Below are positions 1 through 8,218 of a DNA stretch of 64,000 bases, piece after piece. Source of the DNA: Paenibacillus sinensis (GTDB lineage: Bacteria; Bacillota; Bacilli; Paenibacillales; Paenibacillaceae). The translations under genes and the position numbers were made by a program. The number at the start of each line of letters is the position of its first letter. Position 1 is the first letter of the stretch. Where the stretch lies: assembly GCF_019904155.1 (NCBI RefSeq), contig NZ_JAHCMB010000139.1, positions 1 through 64,000 on the forward strand, in the 5' to 3' direction. The notes below the pieces were generated by a model, which had not been told where the DNA came from, searched no databases, and worked only from the letters and a program-made list of their open reading frames with translations.

Positions 1-171
1 GCTACCGTTTCCGGTAGTTATCCCAGTCTGAAGGGCAGGTTGCCTACGTGTTACTCACCCGTCCGCCGCTAAGTGATTCAGGAGCAAGCTCCCTCACCAC
101 TCCGCTCGACTTGCATGTATTAGGCACGCCGCCAGCGTTCGTCCTGAGCCAGGATCAAACTCTCCATTAAA
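1..171 (-). rRNA. rrs: 16S ribosomal RNA, 5' end only
   Basis: The first 171 bases are the reverse complement of a 16S rRNA 5' end. The universal AGAGTTTGATCCTGGCTCAG segment lies on the minus strand at about 144-163, followed by the conserved GACGAACGCTGGCGGC block. The gene is transcribed leftwards out of the window, so about 1.35 kb is missing. The mature 5' end at about 171 is inferred from its usual distance to the AGAGTTTGATC motif. Confidence 0.97.
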
Positions 172-234
172 GAAAAGCTGATTTGCTCATTTTGAATCTG
201 ACGAGAAATTAATTCTCATTTAATACTCACTCGT

Positions 235-253
235 TGTTCAGTTTTCAAAGATC
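235..253 (-). promoter_or_regulatory. rRNA leader boxA antitermination element
   Basis: On the minus strand this reads GATCTTTGAAAACTGAAC, the typical Bacillales rRNA leader boxA where NusB/S10 load for rRNA antitermination. It lies about 65 bases upstream of the 16S 5' end, as expected. Confidence 0.7.
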
Positions 254-308
254 AAGCTTCTTTGCTTTAACTCTTCAGTGCGGATGACCAATTGTCAACC
301 GGATCTCT

Positions 309-337
309 AATATATCATACCATCCAGGACAATGCAA
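309..337 (-). promoter_or_regulatory. rRNA operon promoter, proximal (P2-like)
   Basis: The minus strand shows TTGCAT-N17-TATATT about 140 bases upstream of the 16S 5' end. This is a SigA-type promoter in the expected place for an rRNA operon. Confidence 0.55.
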
Positions 338-412
338 GATCTTTTTAATAAGGTCTAAAACTTTTATTAATCAGCCTTTCTTGCAAAGGAAGCCATCAGC
401 GACTGGATTTAT

Positions 413-442
413 AATATAACATGATCATCGACGCCAGCACAA
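413..442 (-). promoter_or_regulatory. rRNA operon promoter, distal (P1-like)
   Basis: The minus strand shows TTGTGC-N18-TATATT in an AT-rich setting about 100 bases upstream of the proximal promoter. Tandem promoters are usual for Firmicute rRNA operons. The -35 box is poor, so this call is tentative. The rest of the 172-595 gap shows no coding sequence. Confidence 0.4.
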
Positions 443-535
443 CGAGTAAATTTTACCAATTTAATAACGTCAGAACCCTCTACTAAAGCCCTTTCATAAA
501 ATGGCTATGGTCCTGATTATGTCCCTGAACAGCAC

Positions 536-571
536 AACGTGCAGACCTTCTCAAGTGAAAGTCTGCACGTT
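536..571. terminator. Inverted repeat after the LysM coat gene
   Basis: A perfect 11-bp stem (AACGTGCAGAC / GTCTGCACGTT) with a 14-base loop lies 25 bases past the stop codon of the gene at 596-2155. There is no T-run after it on the minus strand, so it may act only weakly as a terminator or as a 3' end stabiliser. Confidence 0.4.
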
Positions 572-595
572 TAAGCCCATATACCTAATAGAGAA

Positions 596-2155
596 TCATC
601 CCGAGATCCAAGGGTTTCTGCGCTTTTTGGCGCCGTTATTTTTGGCTTTTGCTCCGGTCTGCTTTTTGGATGTGCTACCGGATTTCGTCTCCGTACTGCG
701 TGCGGATGTCTTGACTTTCGGTTTGGAACGCTCTGCCGTCCGGGTTTCTTCGGCTGCTGGCGCCGGATCTTGAATCTCTGTTACGGCGGCCTGAACCGTC
801 TCCACAGGCTGACGATCCAGCATCATCCCTTCTTGTGCGCCGGGATACTGCGGAATAGGCGGAATCCCGGAAACCATCGGAGTCTGATAGCTGTCCGCAG
901 CAGTCTGCGGCATCATATAAGATTGCGGCATGCCAGAAAAAGAGGGTTGGAAAACGGGCTGCGACGAATATTCGGGCATGCTTCCATAGCCGGGAGCATC
1001 AAAACCTCCTTGCGCATAAGGGACGGGCTGAATGCCGGAGTAGTCTCCTCCACAGCCGCAGGAAGGCCAGGGCATAGCGGGAGCCTGACTGACAAAGGCA
1101 GGCGATACCTCCGGTGCTGCCGGGAAGTTCATGAAGCCTCCGGCCGATTGATCCGCGCTGTAGCCCGGTACAACGCCGGGGAAAAATTGGGGCGAAGCCG
1201 CAGAGTCCATAAACGGAGCGGGTTGAGCATATAGTGTAGGCTCTGGATAGCAGTAAGGCGCCATGGACTCAGGCATAAACCCGGAAGGCTGGACGGCACC
1301 CGGCATAAATCCGGCAGGCTGAACCATGCCAGGCATATAAGGAGTCGGTTGGATACTCTCGTATATCGGATAGGCAGTCGGGCAGTCGTAATAATTGGGG
1401 TTCTCCGTGATACCCGGATATCCGTACGACTTGTCGCAGACCGGTACGGGCGGGCAGCCGCAAAAAGACTTCGGAGGTTCCGGCGGGCAGTACGACGGCT
1501 CAACCGGTTTGACCTCAGGAAGTACAACAGCCTCCTGGGCCGGAACAGAGATCTGAACGAACAGGCTCTGCGTCTCGGTATGGACGGTTTCCGTAACCGG
1601 CGGAGCAGGCACGGGAACCGGCTGAGGTATAGGCGCAGTCGGTGCTTTTTCAATCGGGGCAGTCGGTGCCTTCTCGATTGGTGTGGTCGGAGCCTTCTCG
1701 ATCGGTGCGGTCGGAGCTTTGTGATGCGGCTGCTCGATCGGTCCCGTATACGCTTTGCCGCCCGGCGTCGTCTTCTCAGCCACCGAACCGGTGGTCGTTC
1801 CGACATGAGCCGGTGGAGCCGCAGGCTTTTTCGGAATATTGATAACATCACCGATCTTGAGGACATCCGGATTTTTGATGTGGGGATTCGCTTCGATCAG
1901 ATCCTTCAGTTGAATGCCCCAAGCCTTGGACAGCTTCCACAGAGTATCTCCCTGTTTGACCGTATGCTTATGGTACAGCTCGCCGCTCTCCGGAACAGGA
2001 CTTGCCGGGACAGGAATTTTCACCTTGTCACCGATATTCAGAACATCTGGATTCGTTAGTTGCGGATTGGCTTCGATCAGTTTTTCCAGCGGCACCCCAT
2101 ATTTTTGAGCCAGCTCATACAGAGTGTCGCCTTGTTTGACAATATGGATTTTCAC
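596..2155 (-). CDS. LysM-domain spore coat/morphogenesis protein, SafA-like
   Basis: This is a 519-residue protein with two N-terminal LysM domains (about residues 2-46 and 61-110), both with the VKQGDTL...LIEANP pattern that binds peptidoglycan. A proline-rich middle follows, with repeated TAPIEKAP units and later GFMP-type repeats rich in Y, P, M and Q. The tail is very basic, with many lysines. The architecture resembles SafA-type proteins, which sit at the cortex-coat interface of spores. The GTG start at 2155 is chosen because AGGAGGT precedes it by 9 bases; the ATG 21 bases upstream overlaps that site. The gene has its own spacing from ilvE and is probably expressed in the mother cell. 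Domain calls are firm; the SafA role is inferred. Confidence 0.75.
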   Translation of the reverse strand: MKIHIVKQGDTLYELAQKYGVPLEKLIEANPQLTNPDVLNIGDKVKIPVPASPVPESGELYHKHTVKQGDTLWKLSKAWGIQLKDLIEANPHIKNPDVLKIGDVINIPKKPAAPPAHVGTTTGSVAEKTTPGGKAYTGPIEQPHHKAPTAPIEKAPTTPIEKAPTAPIEKAPTAPIPQPVPVPAPPVTETVHTETQSLFVQISVPAQEAVVLPEVKPVEPSYCPPEPPKSFCGCPPVPVCDKSYGYPGITENPNYYDCPTAYPIYESIQPTPYMPGMVQPAGFMPGAVQPSGFMPESMAPYCYPEPTLYAQPAPFMDSAASPQFFPGVVPGYSADQSAGGFMNFPAAPEVSPAFVSQAPAMPWPSCGCGGDYSGIQPVPYAQGGFDAPGYGSMPEYSSQPVFQPSFSGMPQSYMMPQTAADSYQTPMVSGIPPIPQYPGAQEGMMLDRQPVETVQAAVTEIQDPAPAAEETRTAERSKPKVKTSARSTETKSGSTSKKQTGAKAKNNGAKKRRNPWISG

Positions 2156-2320
2156 GCAGCTTTTACCTCCTATCATGTGATGGAGCGTTGTTTGGAAAGG
2201 GCAGCATCGGTTGGAAGCACAGCGAGGGCTGCATCTTCCGAAGCAGTGTTTTGCAGCAGTCTCCGACTCCTTGGGTTACTACATCTTATGCAGCCCATGG
2301 GCGATTGACCTCCCGGAAGC

Positions 2321-2366
2321 AAAAAAAATCCTTCCACGCGGCATAAGCACGCCAGCATGGAAGGAT
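2321..2366 (-). terminator. Intrinsic terminator after ilvE
   Basis: The minus strand has an ATCCTTCC / GGAAGGAT stem with an inner GGCG/CCGC pairing, followed by a run of eight T residues. It ends the pheB-hom-thrB-pheA-ilvE operon. Confidence 0.85.
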
Positions 2367-2386
2367 GTTGCGTCAGATTTTTTATT

Positions 2387-3271
2387 CTAGGATTCCCAAA
2401 CCTTGTAACCGTCCTTGTCCACCACTTTGCGGAATTCCTCGAGCAGCTTGAGGGTAATCGGTCCGGCATGGCCTTCGCCAATCTTTCGACCGTCGATTTC
2501 CCGGCAGGCGATAACCTCGGCCGCGGTTCCTGTGAAGAACACTTCATCGGCGATATAAAGATCATGCAGAGAGAAAGGCTCTTCCTTGAGCTTGATGCCC
2601 AGCTGCTCGCACAGTTCGATAATGGCCAGACGAGTAATTCCTTCCAGGGCGCCCAGATAGCAAGGCGGGGTGTAGACGACACCGTTCTTGATAATAAAAA
2701 TATTGTCACCCGATCCCTCCGTCACATACCCTTGAGCGTTCAGCATGATGGCTTCGTCCGCTTCCGCCAGGTTGGACTGGATTTTGACCAGAATATTGTT
2801 CAGGTAGTTAAGCGACTTGATCTTCGGATTGAGCGCATCCGGAATGTTCCGGCGCTGCGACACGGAAACCGCGCGAAGACCGTTCAGGTACGCCTCCTCC
2901 GGATAAATAGCCAGCTGCTCCACAATGATGACAACGCTCGCCTTCGGGCAGCGGCGCGGGTCCAGACCCAGGTTGCCTGCACCGCGGGAGACGATCAGAC
3001 GGATATAACCATCGCGCATGTCGTTGCGGCGGATCGTCTCGGCCATCGCTTCCTGCATTTCATCATAAGTCAGGGGAATATCGAGCATTATGGATTTCGC
3101 TGAATCGTACAGACGGTTCAGGTGTTCCTTACACTTAAAGATATTTCCGTTATAAATCCGGATGCCTTCAAAAATGCCGTCGCCGTACAAAAAGCCGTGA
3201 TCGAATACGGATACCACAGCATCTTTCTTTGTTACATATTCTCCATCAAGATAAATCCACTGTTCTGACAT
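2387..3271 (-). CDS. ilvE: Branched-chain amino acid aminotransferase
   Basis: This 294-residue fold-type IV PLP enzyme transfers the amino group between glutamate and the branched-chain 2-oxo acids. The PLP lysine lies in the IKSLNYLNN motif and the cofactor phosphate loop in EGSGDNIF. The start at 3271 gives MSEQWIYLDGEY, the usual N-terminus, and GGAGGT precedes it by 11 bases. The longer frame upstream lies within pheA. The gene begins 4 bases after the pheA stop and is the last gene of the operon before a strong terminator. Its place next to pheA suggests it may also serve aromatic amino acid transamination (inference). Confidence 0.93.
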   Translation of the reverse strand: MSEQWIYLDGEYVTKKDAVVSVFDHGFLYGDGIFEGIRIYNGNIFKCKEHLNRLYDSAKSIMLDIPLTYDEMQEAMAETIRRNDMRDGYIRLIVSRGAGNLGLDPRRCPKASVVIIVEQLAIYPEEAYLNGLRAVSVSQRRNIPDALNPKIKSLNYLNNILVKIQSNLAEADEAIMLNAQGYVTEGSGDNIFIIKNGVVYTPPCYLGALEGITRLAIIELCEQLGIKLKEEPFSLHDLYIADEVFFTGTAAEVIACREIDGRKIGEGHAGPITLKLLEEFRKVVDKDGYKVWES

Positions 3272-3275
3272 GAAC

Positions 3276-4163
3276 TTACTGCACCTCCGCTTTCTCTTCC
3301 TCATAGGTGTATGTGGGATACGAGCCCAGGATTCGGACCATGCAGCCCAAGGCTTTGATTTCCTCAATAGCGGCAGGGAGAAGGACCGAGTCGAGCGGTT
3401 CGAGCACATCAATATAAAAATAATAAGCGCCCAGCTTCTTCTTGGTCGGCAGCGATTCGATCCGCGACAGGTTCAATCTCCGCCAGGCGAACGCCGACAA
3501 CACTTGATGAAGCGCGCCCGGAAAATCCTCCGGCAGCGTTACCAGCACGCTTGTCTTGCTTCCCGTCTTAGTCCGGGGGATTTGAAGCTTCTCGGGGCCG
3601 ACCAGTACGAAACGGGTAAAATTGTTGCCGTGATCAGTGATTTTTGGAGCGATGATTTCAAGGCCGTGCGTTCTGGCACCCAGCTCGATCCCGATGGCTG
3701 CCCAGCCCCTGCCGGGATTATTCTTCACAATCTCCACGGCTTCCGAGGTGCTGCCGACCGTTTCAAGCTCGGCCTGAGGCGCATTCGCACGGATAAACAG
3801 ACCGCACTGCGCCATCGCGACGGGATGAGAGAGAATCTTCGTTATGCCGGAGTAATCAGCCTTGCCTTCCGCATTCCGGAATTCGCCGGGATTTACGATC
3901 AGATTCTGTATGGATGGGTAAATCCATTCCGCCTGCATCGGCAGGTCCACTTCATGAATAAGCCAGTCCATATGCATGCTGACCGAGCCCTCAATCGTAT
4001 TCTCAATCGGGATGACGCTGTAATCCGCTTCCCCTCTTGCTGTGGCCAGAAATACATCCGATATCAGCTTGTGAAACGCCGGCCGGCAGGACTCCCCCTT
4101 CATAAGATACAGCAGAGCTTCATGGGATGTCGTCCCTTCCGGCAATACGGCTATCGATTTCAT
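3276..4163 (-). CDS. pheA: Prephenate dehydratase with C-terminal ACT domain
   Basis: This 295-residue enzyme converts prephenate to phenylpyruvate in phenylalanine synthesis. The catalytic region (about 1-190) ends with the NNFTRF motif that carries the essential threonine. A C-terminal ACT domain (about 205-285) has the GALHQVL motif and would bind phenylalanine for feedback control. The usual ESRP motif reads ESLP here, which may alter inhibitor response. The ATG at 4163 overlaps the thrB stop as ATGA, which implies translational coupling, and an AGGAGA site precedes it inside thrB. Confidence 0.94.
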   Translation of the reverse strand: MKSIAVLPEGTTSHEALLYLMKGESCRPAFHKLISDVFLATARGEADYSVIPIENTIEGSVSMHMDWLIHEVDLPMQAEWIYPSIQNLIVNPGEFRNAEGKADYSGITKILSHPVAMAQCGLFIRANAPQAELETVGSTSEAVEIVKNNPGRGWAAIGIELGARTHGLEIIAPKITDHGNNFTRFVLVGPEKLQIPRTKTGSKTSVLVTLPEDFPGALHQVLSAFAWRRLNLSRIESLPTKKKLGAYYFYIDVLEPLDSVLLPAAIEEIKALGCMVRILGSYPTYTYEEEKAEVQ

Positions 4164-5140
4164 GAACGTACTTCTCCTTTTATCATATCCAAAAATGATT
4201 GATTTTGCATCCCTTCCGGGGATGCCGGCAGCAGAGCGGCACCGGACTTGCATGGCGACAGCCAGCGGGAAGCCACCTGAATGCCATGAACCGCCATCGT
4301 GTCCTTCATGAACGCTTCCAGTTCATCTCTGCGGGACTCCTTGCGGTCCACCAGCGCAATGAGCGTCGGGCCGGCGCCGCTGAGCGCAACGCCGAGCGCA
4401 CCGTGCTGCGTCGCTCCGGCCAGCACGGCTTCCATGCCGGGCACAAGCGGCGCCCGGTACGGCTGGTGCAGGCGGTCGCGCATCGCCGCGCCGATGAGAT
4501 CGAGCCGGCCGCAGGCCAGGGCTCCGGTCAGCAGCGATGAGCGGCTGACGTTGTATACGGCGTCGGCCATCGCAAGCTCGGTCGGCAGCGCCTGGCGCGC
4601 CTTCGAGGTCGCCAGCTCGAACTCCGGGATGACGACCAGTGTGTCCAGGTCTTCCGGCGGCTCGATGCGGATAACATCCGCATGGCTGCCGTCCCAGGCG
4701 GCGGCGATGATTCCGCCGAACAGGGAGGCGCCGACATTGTCGGGATGCTTCTCGAGCGCGGTCGCCATATCGAAGATCGCCGCCTCATCCAGCGGAGAGC
4801 CGATCAGGGCGTTGGCCGCGACCATACCGCCGATAATGGCGGACGCACTGCTGCCCAGTCCGCGTGCGAGTGGGATTTCCGAATACATGGAAATCTCAAG
4901 CTCAGGCACGGATACACCGGCAGCATCAAATACAATCTGGGCAACCTTGTAGATCAGGTTGCTCTTGTCCTGTGCCACGTTCTTCATCTCATCGCCGTGC
5001 AGATGAAATACCGTATCCTCCGCTTCGGCCATTTCTATCCAGGCATACAGCGACAGCGCCATTCCCAGCGTATCGAAGCCGGGGCCGAGATTGGCCGTGC
5101 TTCCCGGGACTCTTACTCGGGATTTACGATTACTGGACAT
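4160..5140 (-). CDS. thrB: Homoserine kinase
   Basis: This 326-residue GHMP-family kinase phosphorylates homoserine on the way to threonine. The ATP loop PLARGLGSSASA lies near residue 95 and the N-terminal PGSTANLGPGFD motif contacts substrate. A GAGGTG site lies 5 bases before the ATG at 5140. It follows hom after 139 bases and overlaps pheA by 4 bases. No thrC lies between hom and thrB here, unlike the hom-thrC-thrB order of Bacillus subtilis. Confidence 0.95.
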   Translation of the reverse strand: MSSNRKSRVRVPGSTANLGPGFDTLGMALSLYAWIEMAEAEDTVFHLHGDEMKNVAQDKSNLIYKVAQIVFDAAGVSVPELEISMYSEIPLARGLGSSASAIIGGMVAANALIGSPLDEAAIFDMATALEKHPDNVGASLFGGIIAAAWDGSHADVIRIEPPEDLDTLVVIPEFELATSKARQALPTELAMADAVYNVSRSSLLTGALACGRLDLIGAAMRDRLHQPYRAPLVPGMEAVLAGATQHGALGVALSGAGPTLIALVDRKESRRDELEAFMKDTMAVHGIQVASRWLSPCKSGAALLPASPEGMQNQSFLDMIKGEVRS

Positions 5141-5279
5141 GATGGCACCTCGCTGGAGCGTCAGCCGGCATGAAGCCTTCTAAATGACACTTACATTCTC
5201 TATTATCTTCTCTTCCGGAATTTCTCACAACCCATAAGTCTCCTTTAAAGATAATTTCCTTCCCGGCTACAGCCCGGGA

Positions 5280-6566
5280 TCAGCCCTCAACGCGGTAGTG
5301 GCTCTTCACCCGGCGGATGACCTCAAGTTCTTCGAAGCGCTGGAGCACCTTGTTCATGCTGGCTTTGCTGGCGTTATGCGTCACGATAATAATCTCGGCA
5401 TCCGGATTGCTCGGATTCGCCTGCTGCACGACCGAATCCAGGCTGACGTCGCATTCGGCGAAGACCTGGGTGATTTTGGCCAGCACACCCGCCTTGTCGT
5501 CTACATGAAGCAGAAGGAAATTTTTATAGAAAATATGATCGTCGCCTGTCAGCTTCTTCTGTTTGTACGGCACAATCTGCTTCAGACCGTTCACGCCGAG
5601 TCTCAGGTTCTTGATTACCGCCACGAGATCGGCGACAACCGAGGTCGCTGTCGGCATCTCGCCGGCTCCAGCGCCGTAGAACATCGTCTCTCCAACCGCT
5701 TCCCCATACACATAAACGGCGTTGTAGACCCCGTTCACGGAAGCGATCGGATGACTCGCCCGGATCATGGTCGGCTGAACGCTGATGCTGAATTCATCGT
5801 TCTTGCTCTCCGCGATGCCCAGCAATTTGATCTCATAGCCGAGGCGCTTCGCGAACTGGATGTCCTCCTTGCTGACCTGGGAAATACCGCTCACGCTCAC
5901 ATCCTGAAGCTCAACATTGGTACGGAAGCCGAGCGTTCCGAGAATGGACATTTTGCGCGCGGCATCCAGTCCTTCCACGTCAGAGGTCGGGTCGGCTTCG
6001 GCGTACCCAAGCTCCTGAGCTTCCTTCAGCACATCGGCGTAGGATGCCCCCTCCTGGCTCATCTTCGTCAGTATGTAATTGGTCGTGCCGTTAACAATGC
6101 CCATGATCTTCACAATTCGGTCAGACGAGAACCCTTCAATCAGGGTGCGAATAATCGGAATGCCTCCAGCCACACTGGCTTCGTAAAAGACATCGCACTG
6201 CTTCTCCTGGGCCTTCGCCAGAATCTCCGCACCGTACAGCGCCATCAGATCCTTGTTCGCAGTTACGATATGCTTGCCGCGTTCGAGCGCCTCCAGTATG
6301 TACCCTTTGGTTGTCTCGACGCCCCCCATTACTTCCACGATAACATCGATCTCGGGATCGCGTATAACCTCCCACGGGTCTGTGGTCAGCTTCGCCGGAT
6401 CGATCTCGATCGACCTGGGCTTATCCGCCGATTTGACAGCGATGCGTTCGATGATAATCGGCGAGCCGACTTGACTGCTCAGATCCTCCTGGTTCCCCTG
6501 CACGATTCGCACCACACCTGTGCCGACCGTTCCCAGACCGAGCAATCCTACTTTCACCGGTTTCAT
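5280..6566 (-). CDS. hom: Homoserine dehydrogenase with C-terminal ACT domain
   Basis: This 428-residue enzyme reduces aspartate semialdehyde to homoserine at the branch to threonine and methionine. It has an N-terminal Rossmann motif (GLGTVGTGV), a catalytic middle with VNGTTNYILT, and a C-terminal ACT domain from about residue 350 for feedback control. The ATG at 6566 gives the standard MKPVKVGLLGLG start; a GGGGG stretch 12 bases upstream is the only ribosome-binding candidate. It lies between pheB and thrB in the same operon. Confidence 0.95.
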   Translation of the reverse strand: MKPVKVGLLGLGTVGTGVVRIVQGNQEDLSSQVGSPIIIERIAVKSADKPRSIEIDPAKLTTDPWEVIRDPEIDVIVEVMGGVETTKGYILEALERGKHIVTANKDLMALYGAEILAKAQEKQCDVFYEASVAGGIPIIRTLIEGFSSDRIVKIMGIVNGTTNYILTKMSQEGASYADVLKEAQELGYAEADPTSDVEGLDAARKMSILGTLGFRTNVELQDVSVSGISQVSKEDIQFAKRLGYEIKLLGIAESKNDEFSISVQPTMIRASHPIASVNGVYNAVYVYGEAVGETMFYGAGAGEMPTATSVVADLVAVIKNLRLGVNGLKQIVPYKQKKLTGDDHIFYKNFLLLHVDDKAGVLAKITQVFAECDVSLDSVVQQANPSNPDAEIIIVTHNASKASMNKVLQRFEELEVIRRVKSHYRVEG

Positions 6567-6639
6567 TTGAATCTGAATCCCCCTTAACGTATTTATCCCT
6601 CTCACCAACATCGTCATAGCCATGCGCCGCCTTTCGCGA

Positions 6640-7077
6640 TTATCCTTGCCCCACAATTGCGGCCCGCTTGACTCCCGGCATTCCTTTCAGACTGTCCAGC
6701 ATATCGCCAAGCTCGTCGTTCAAGTGGGTGATCTCGATGGAAAGAACAACATTGGCCCAACCTTGAAGCGGAATGCTCTGATGAATGGTCAGGACGTTCG
6801 CGCCATGCCCGGCGACAGCGCCAAGCACTTTGGACAGCATACCTGACTCATGCTCCAGATCCATCGATATCGTGACGATCCGTTCCCGCTCCAGCTGGTG
6901 GATCAGATGAATGCCGTCTTTGTATTTGTAGAACGCGCTCCGGCTAAGACCGACCTGTTCTACACCCTCATGCACCGTCTTGGCATCCCCGGCTTCCAGC
7001 AGTTGCTTGACCTGCATCGTCTTCAGCACCGCTTCGGGTAAAATATCTTCACGAACCAAATAATAACGTTCTTTCAC
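6640..7077 (-). CDS. pheB: ACT-domain protein PheB
   Basis: This 145-residue protein has an N-terminal HTH-like region (about 20-55, with SRSAFYKYKDG) and a C-terminal ACT domain. The family usually lies next to obg and pheA in Bacillales and is thought to sense amino acids; its exact role is unproven. The GTG at 7077 is chosen because GAGGAGAGG lies just upstream. The ATG further upstream (MKTKVSEE) falls almost at the predicted transcription start and has no ribosome site. It is the first gene of the hom-thrB-pheA-ilvE operon. Confidence 0.88.
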   Translation of the reverse strand: MKERYYLVREDILPEAVLKTMQVKQLLEAGDAKTVHEGVEQVGLSRSAFYKYKDGIHLIHQLERERIVTISMDLEHESGMLSKVLGAVAGHGANVLTIHQSIPLQGWANVVLSIEITHLNDELGDMLDSLKGMPGVKRAAIVGQG

Positions 7078-7119
7078 AAACGTCCTCTCCTCGGAGACTT
7101 TTGTTTTCATATAGTGGAC

Positions 7120-7148
7120 ATTATAAAATGATTCCTCTGCAATTGCAA
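7120..7148 (-). promoter_or_regulatory. SigA promoter of the pheB-ilvE operon
   Basis: The minus strand reads TTGCAA-N17-TATAAT, close to the SigA consensus, 43 bases upstream of the pheB GTG. No T-box or other leader fits in such a short untranslated region. Confidence 0.75.
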
Positions 7149-7288
7149 TACTTTTCACAGAACCGATGCACTCTTGCTTTAAAGCGACAACACTCACTTT
7201 TCGCAAGTAGGGCCTCCCCCGCAAAGGACAAAGCATATAAGAACTGCATAGCTTGCCGTTATGCTTTTTCCGCGATACAAAGTTATTC

Positions 7289-7317
7289 TTGTGGTCATTG
7301 TTCGAATTGGTTACAAT
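7289..7317 (+). promoter_or_regulatory. SigA-type promoter upstream of merR
   Basis: TTGTGG-N17-TACAAT, with GG before the -10, lies 75 bases upstream of the merR ATG. A MerR-like operator repeat starts directly downstream, so binding there could block transcription. Confidence 0.45.
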
Positions 7318-7320
7318 ATA

Positions 7321-7362
7321 AACCCTCCATTAGAACACCAGACTTTTTCCTGATGATATCGT
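7321..7362 (+). promoter_or_regulatory. Degenerate MerR operator/promoter upstream of merR
   Basis: Bases 7321-7346 match 8139-8164 upstream of the ABC gene at 21 of 26 positions, including an exact ACACCAGACTTT. Read as a MerR-type promoter it is AGAACA-N19-TATCGT, with half-sites ACACCA and TGATGA ten bases apart. It is weaker than the downstream copy and suggests autoregulation (inference). Confidence 0.5.
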
Positions 7363-7391
7363 GAACAGAGAAGTTAGGGGTGATCGGTTTT

Positions 7392-8153
7392 ATGAATACT
7401 TATAGGACGGCAGAAATAGCGCGCATCTTCGGGATTCATCCCAATACGGTGCGGCTTTATGAGGAAGTTGGACTTATCCCTAAGCCGGAACGGAAAGCGA
7501 ATGGTTATCGTGTGTTTACAGATTTCCATGTGGAGCAGCTGAAGCTTGCGAGGACCGCTCTACAAGTCGAGGTTTTGCAAAATGGTCTTCGCAAACAAGC
7601 AATTGATATGATCAAGGCCTCGTCTGCCCTGAATTTTAACAAAGCTATTCATTTGACCGAGCGTTATATCGAGCAATTAACCAGAGAACAAAGAAACGCC
7701 GAAGAAGCCATTGCGATTACAGAGAAGCTGTTGTCAGGTGAATATCAAGAACTGAGCGGCGCTATTTTAACCAGAAAAGAAACGGCTGACCTTCTGCAAA
7801 TCTCAATGGACGCTTTAAGGAATTGGGAAATGAACGGTTTACTGACTGTGAAGCGCAAGCAAAATGGTTATCGTGTGTACTTCGACGAGGATATCAGGCG
7901 GCTGAAAATTATACGCTCCCTGCGCTGTGCCAACTACTCCCTTGCAGCAATCTTACGGATGCTAAATACAGTAACCAGTGATCCGAAAGCGGACATACGG
8001 GAGGCAATTGATACACCCGAAGAAGATGATGACATTATCTCCGTATGCGATAAACTGCTTACATCCTTGCAATACGCCGAGAAAAACGCACAAGCAATGC
8101 TCACTCAGCTTGAGAAAATGAAAGAACAATACAGTGCAAACCCTACACTTTGA
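7392..8153 (+). CDS. MerR-family regulator with two MerR DNA-binding domains
   Basis: This 253-residue regulator carries two winged-helix MerR modules. The first spans about residues 3-70 (YRTAEIARIFGIHPNTVRLY). The second spans about 125-191 (TRKETADLLQISMDALRNWE). Each includes an NGYRV wing. A helical linker (about 75-118) separates them and a short acidic C-terminus follows. Most MerR proteins have one such module and work as dimers, so a single chain could supply both half-site contacts. The ATG at 7392 has AGGGGT upstream; a GTG at 7380 is possible. It lies just before an ABC transporter whose promoter has MerR geometry. The inducer is unknown. Confidence 0.85.
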   Translation: MNTYRTAEIARIFGIHPNTVRLYEEVGLIPKPERKANGYRVFTDFHVEQLKLARTALQVEVLQNGLRKQAIDMIKASSALNFNKAIHLTERYIEQLTREQRNAEEAIAITEKLLSGEYQELSGAILTRKETADLLQISMDALRNWEMNGLLTVKRKQNGYRVYFDEDIRRLKIIRSLRCANYSLAAILRMLNTVTSDPKADIREAIDTPEEDDDIISVCDKLLTSLQYAEKNAQAMLTQLEKMKEQYSANPTL

Positions 8154-8180
8154 CACCAGACTTTCCCGTGGTGTTATTTT
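8150..8180 (+). promoter_or_regulatory. MerR-type promoter (19-bp spacer) of the ABC transporter
   Basis: TTGACA-N19-TATTTT has the overlong 19-bp spacer typical of MerR-activated promoters. Inside lies an inverted repeat, ACACCA-N10-TGGTGT (8153-8174). The -35 box overlaps the merR stop codon. The same dyad followed by a T-run could alternatively be a terminator for merR, so the reading is open. Confidence 0.6.
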
Positions 8181-8218
8181 TTTAGGCAAAGAGAGAAATC
8201 AAGGAGGAATTTGATAAC

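Noticed and set aside
1129..1866. Arginine-rich 245-codon minus-strand frame
   Set aside because: It is an alternative frame inside the LysM coat gene, and the high arginine content comes from the proline-rich repeats.
5298..6587. 429-codon open frame on the plus strand
   Set aside because: It mirrors hom on the opposite strand and has no motif or ribosome site.
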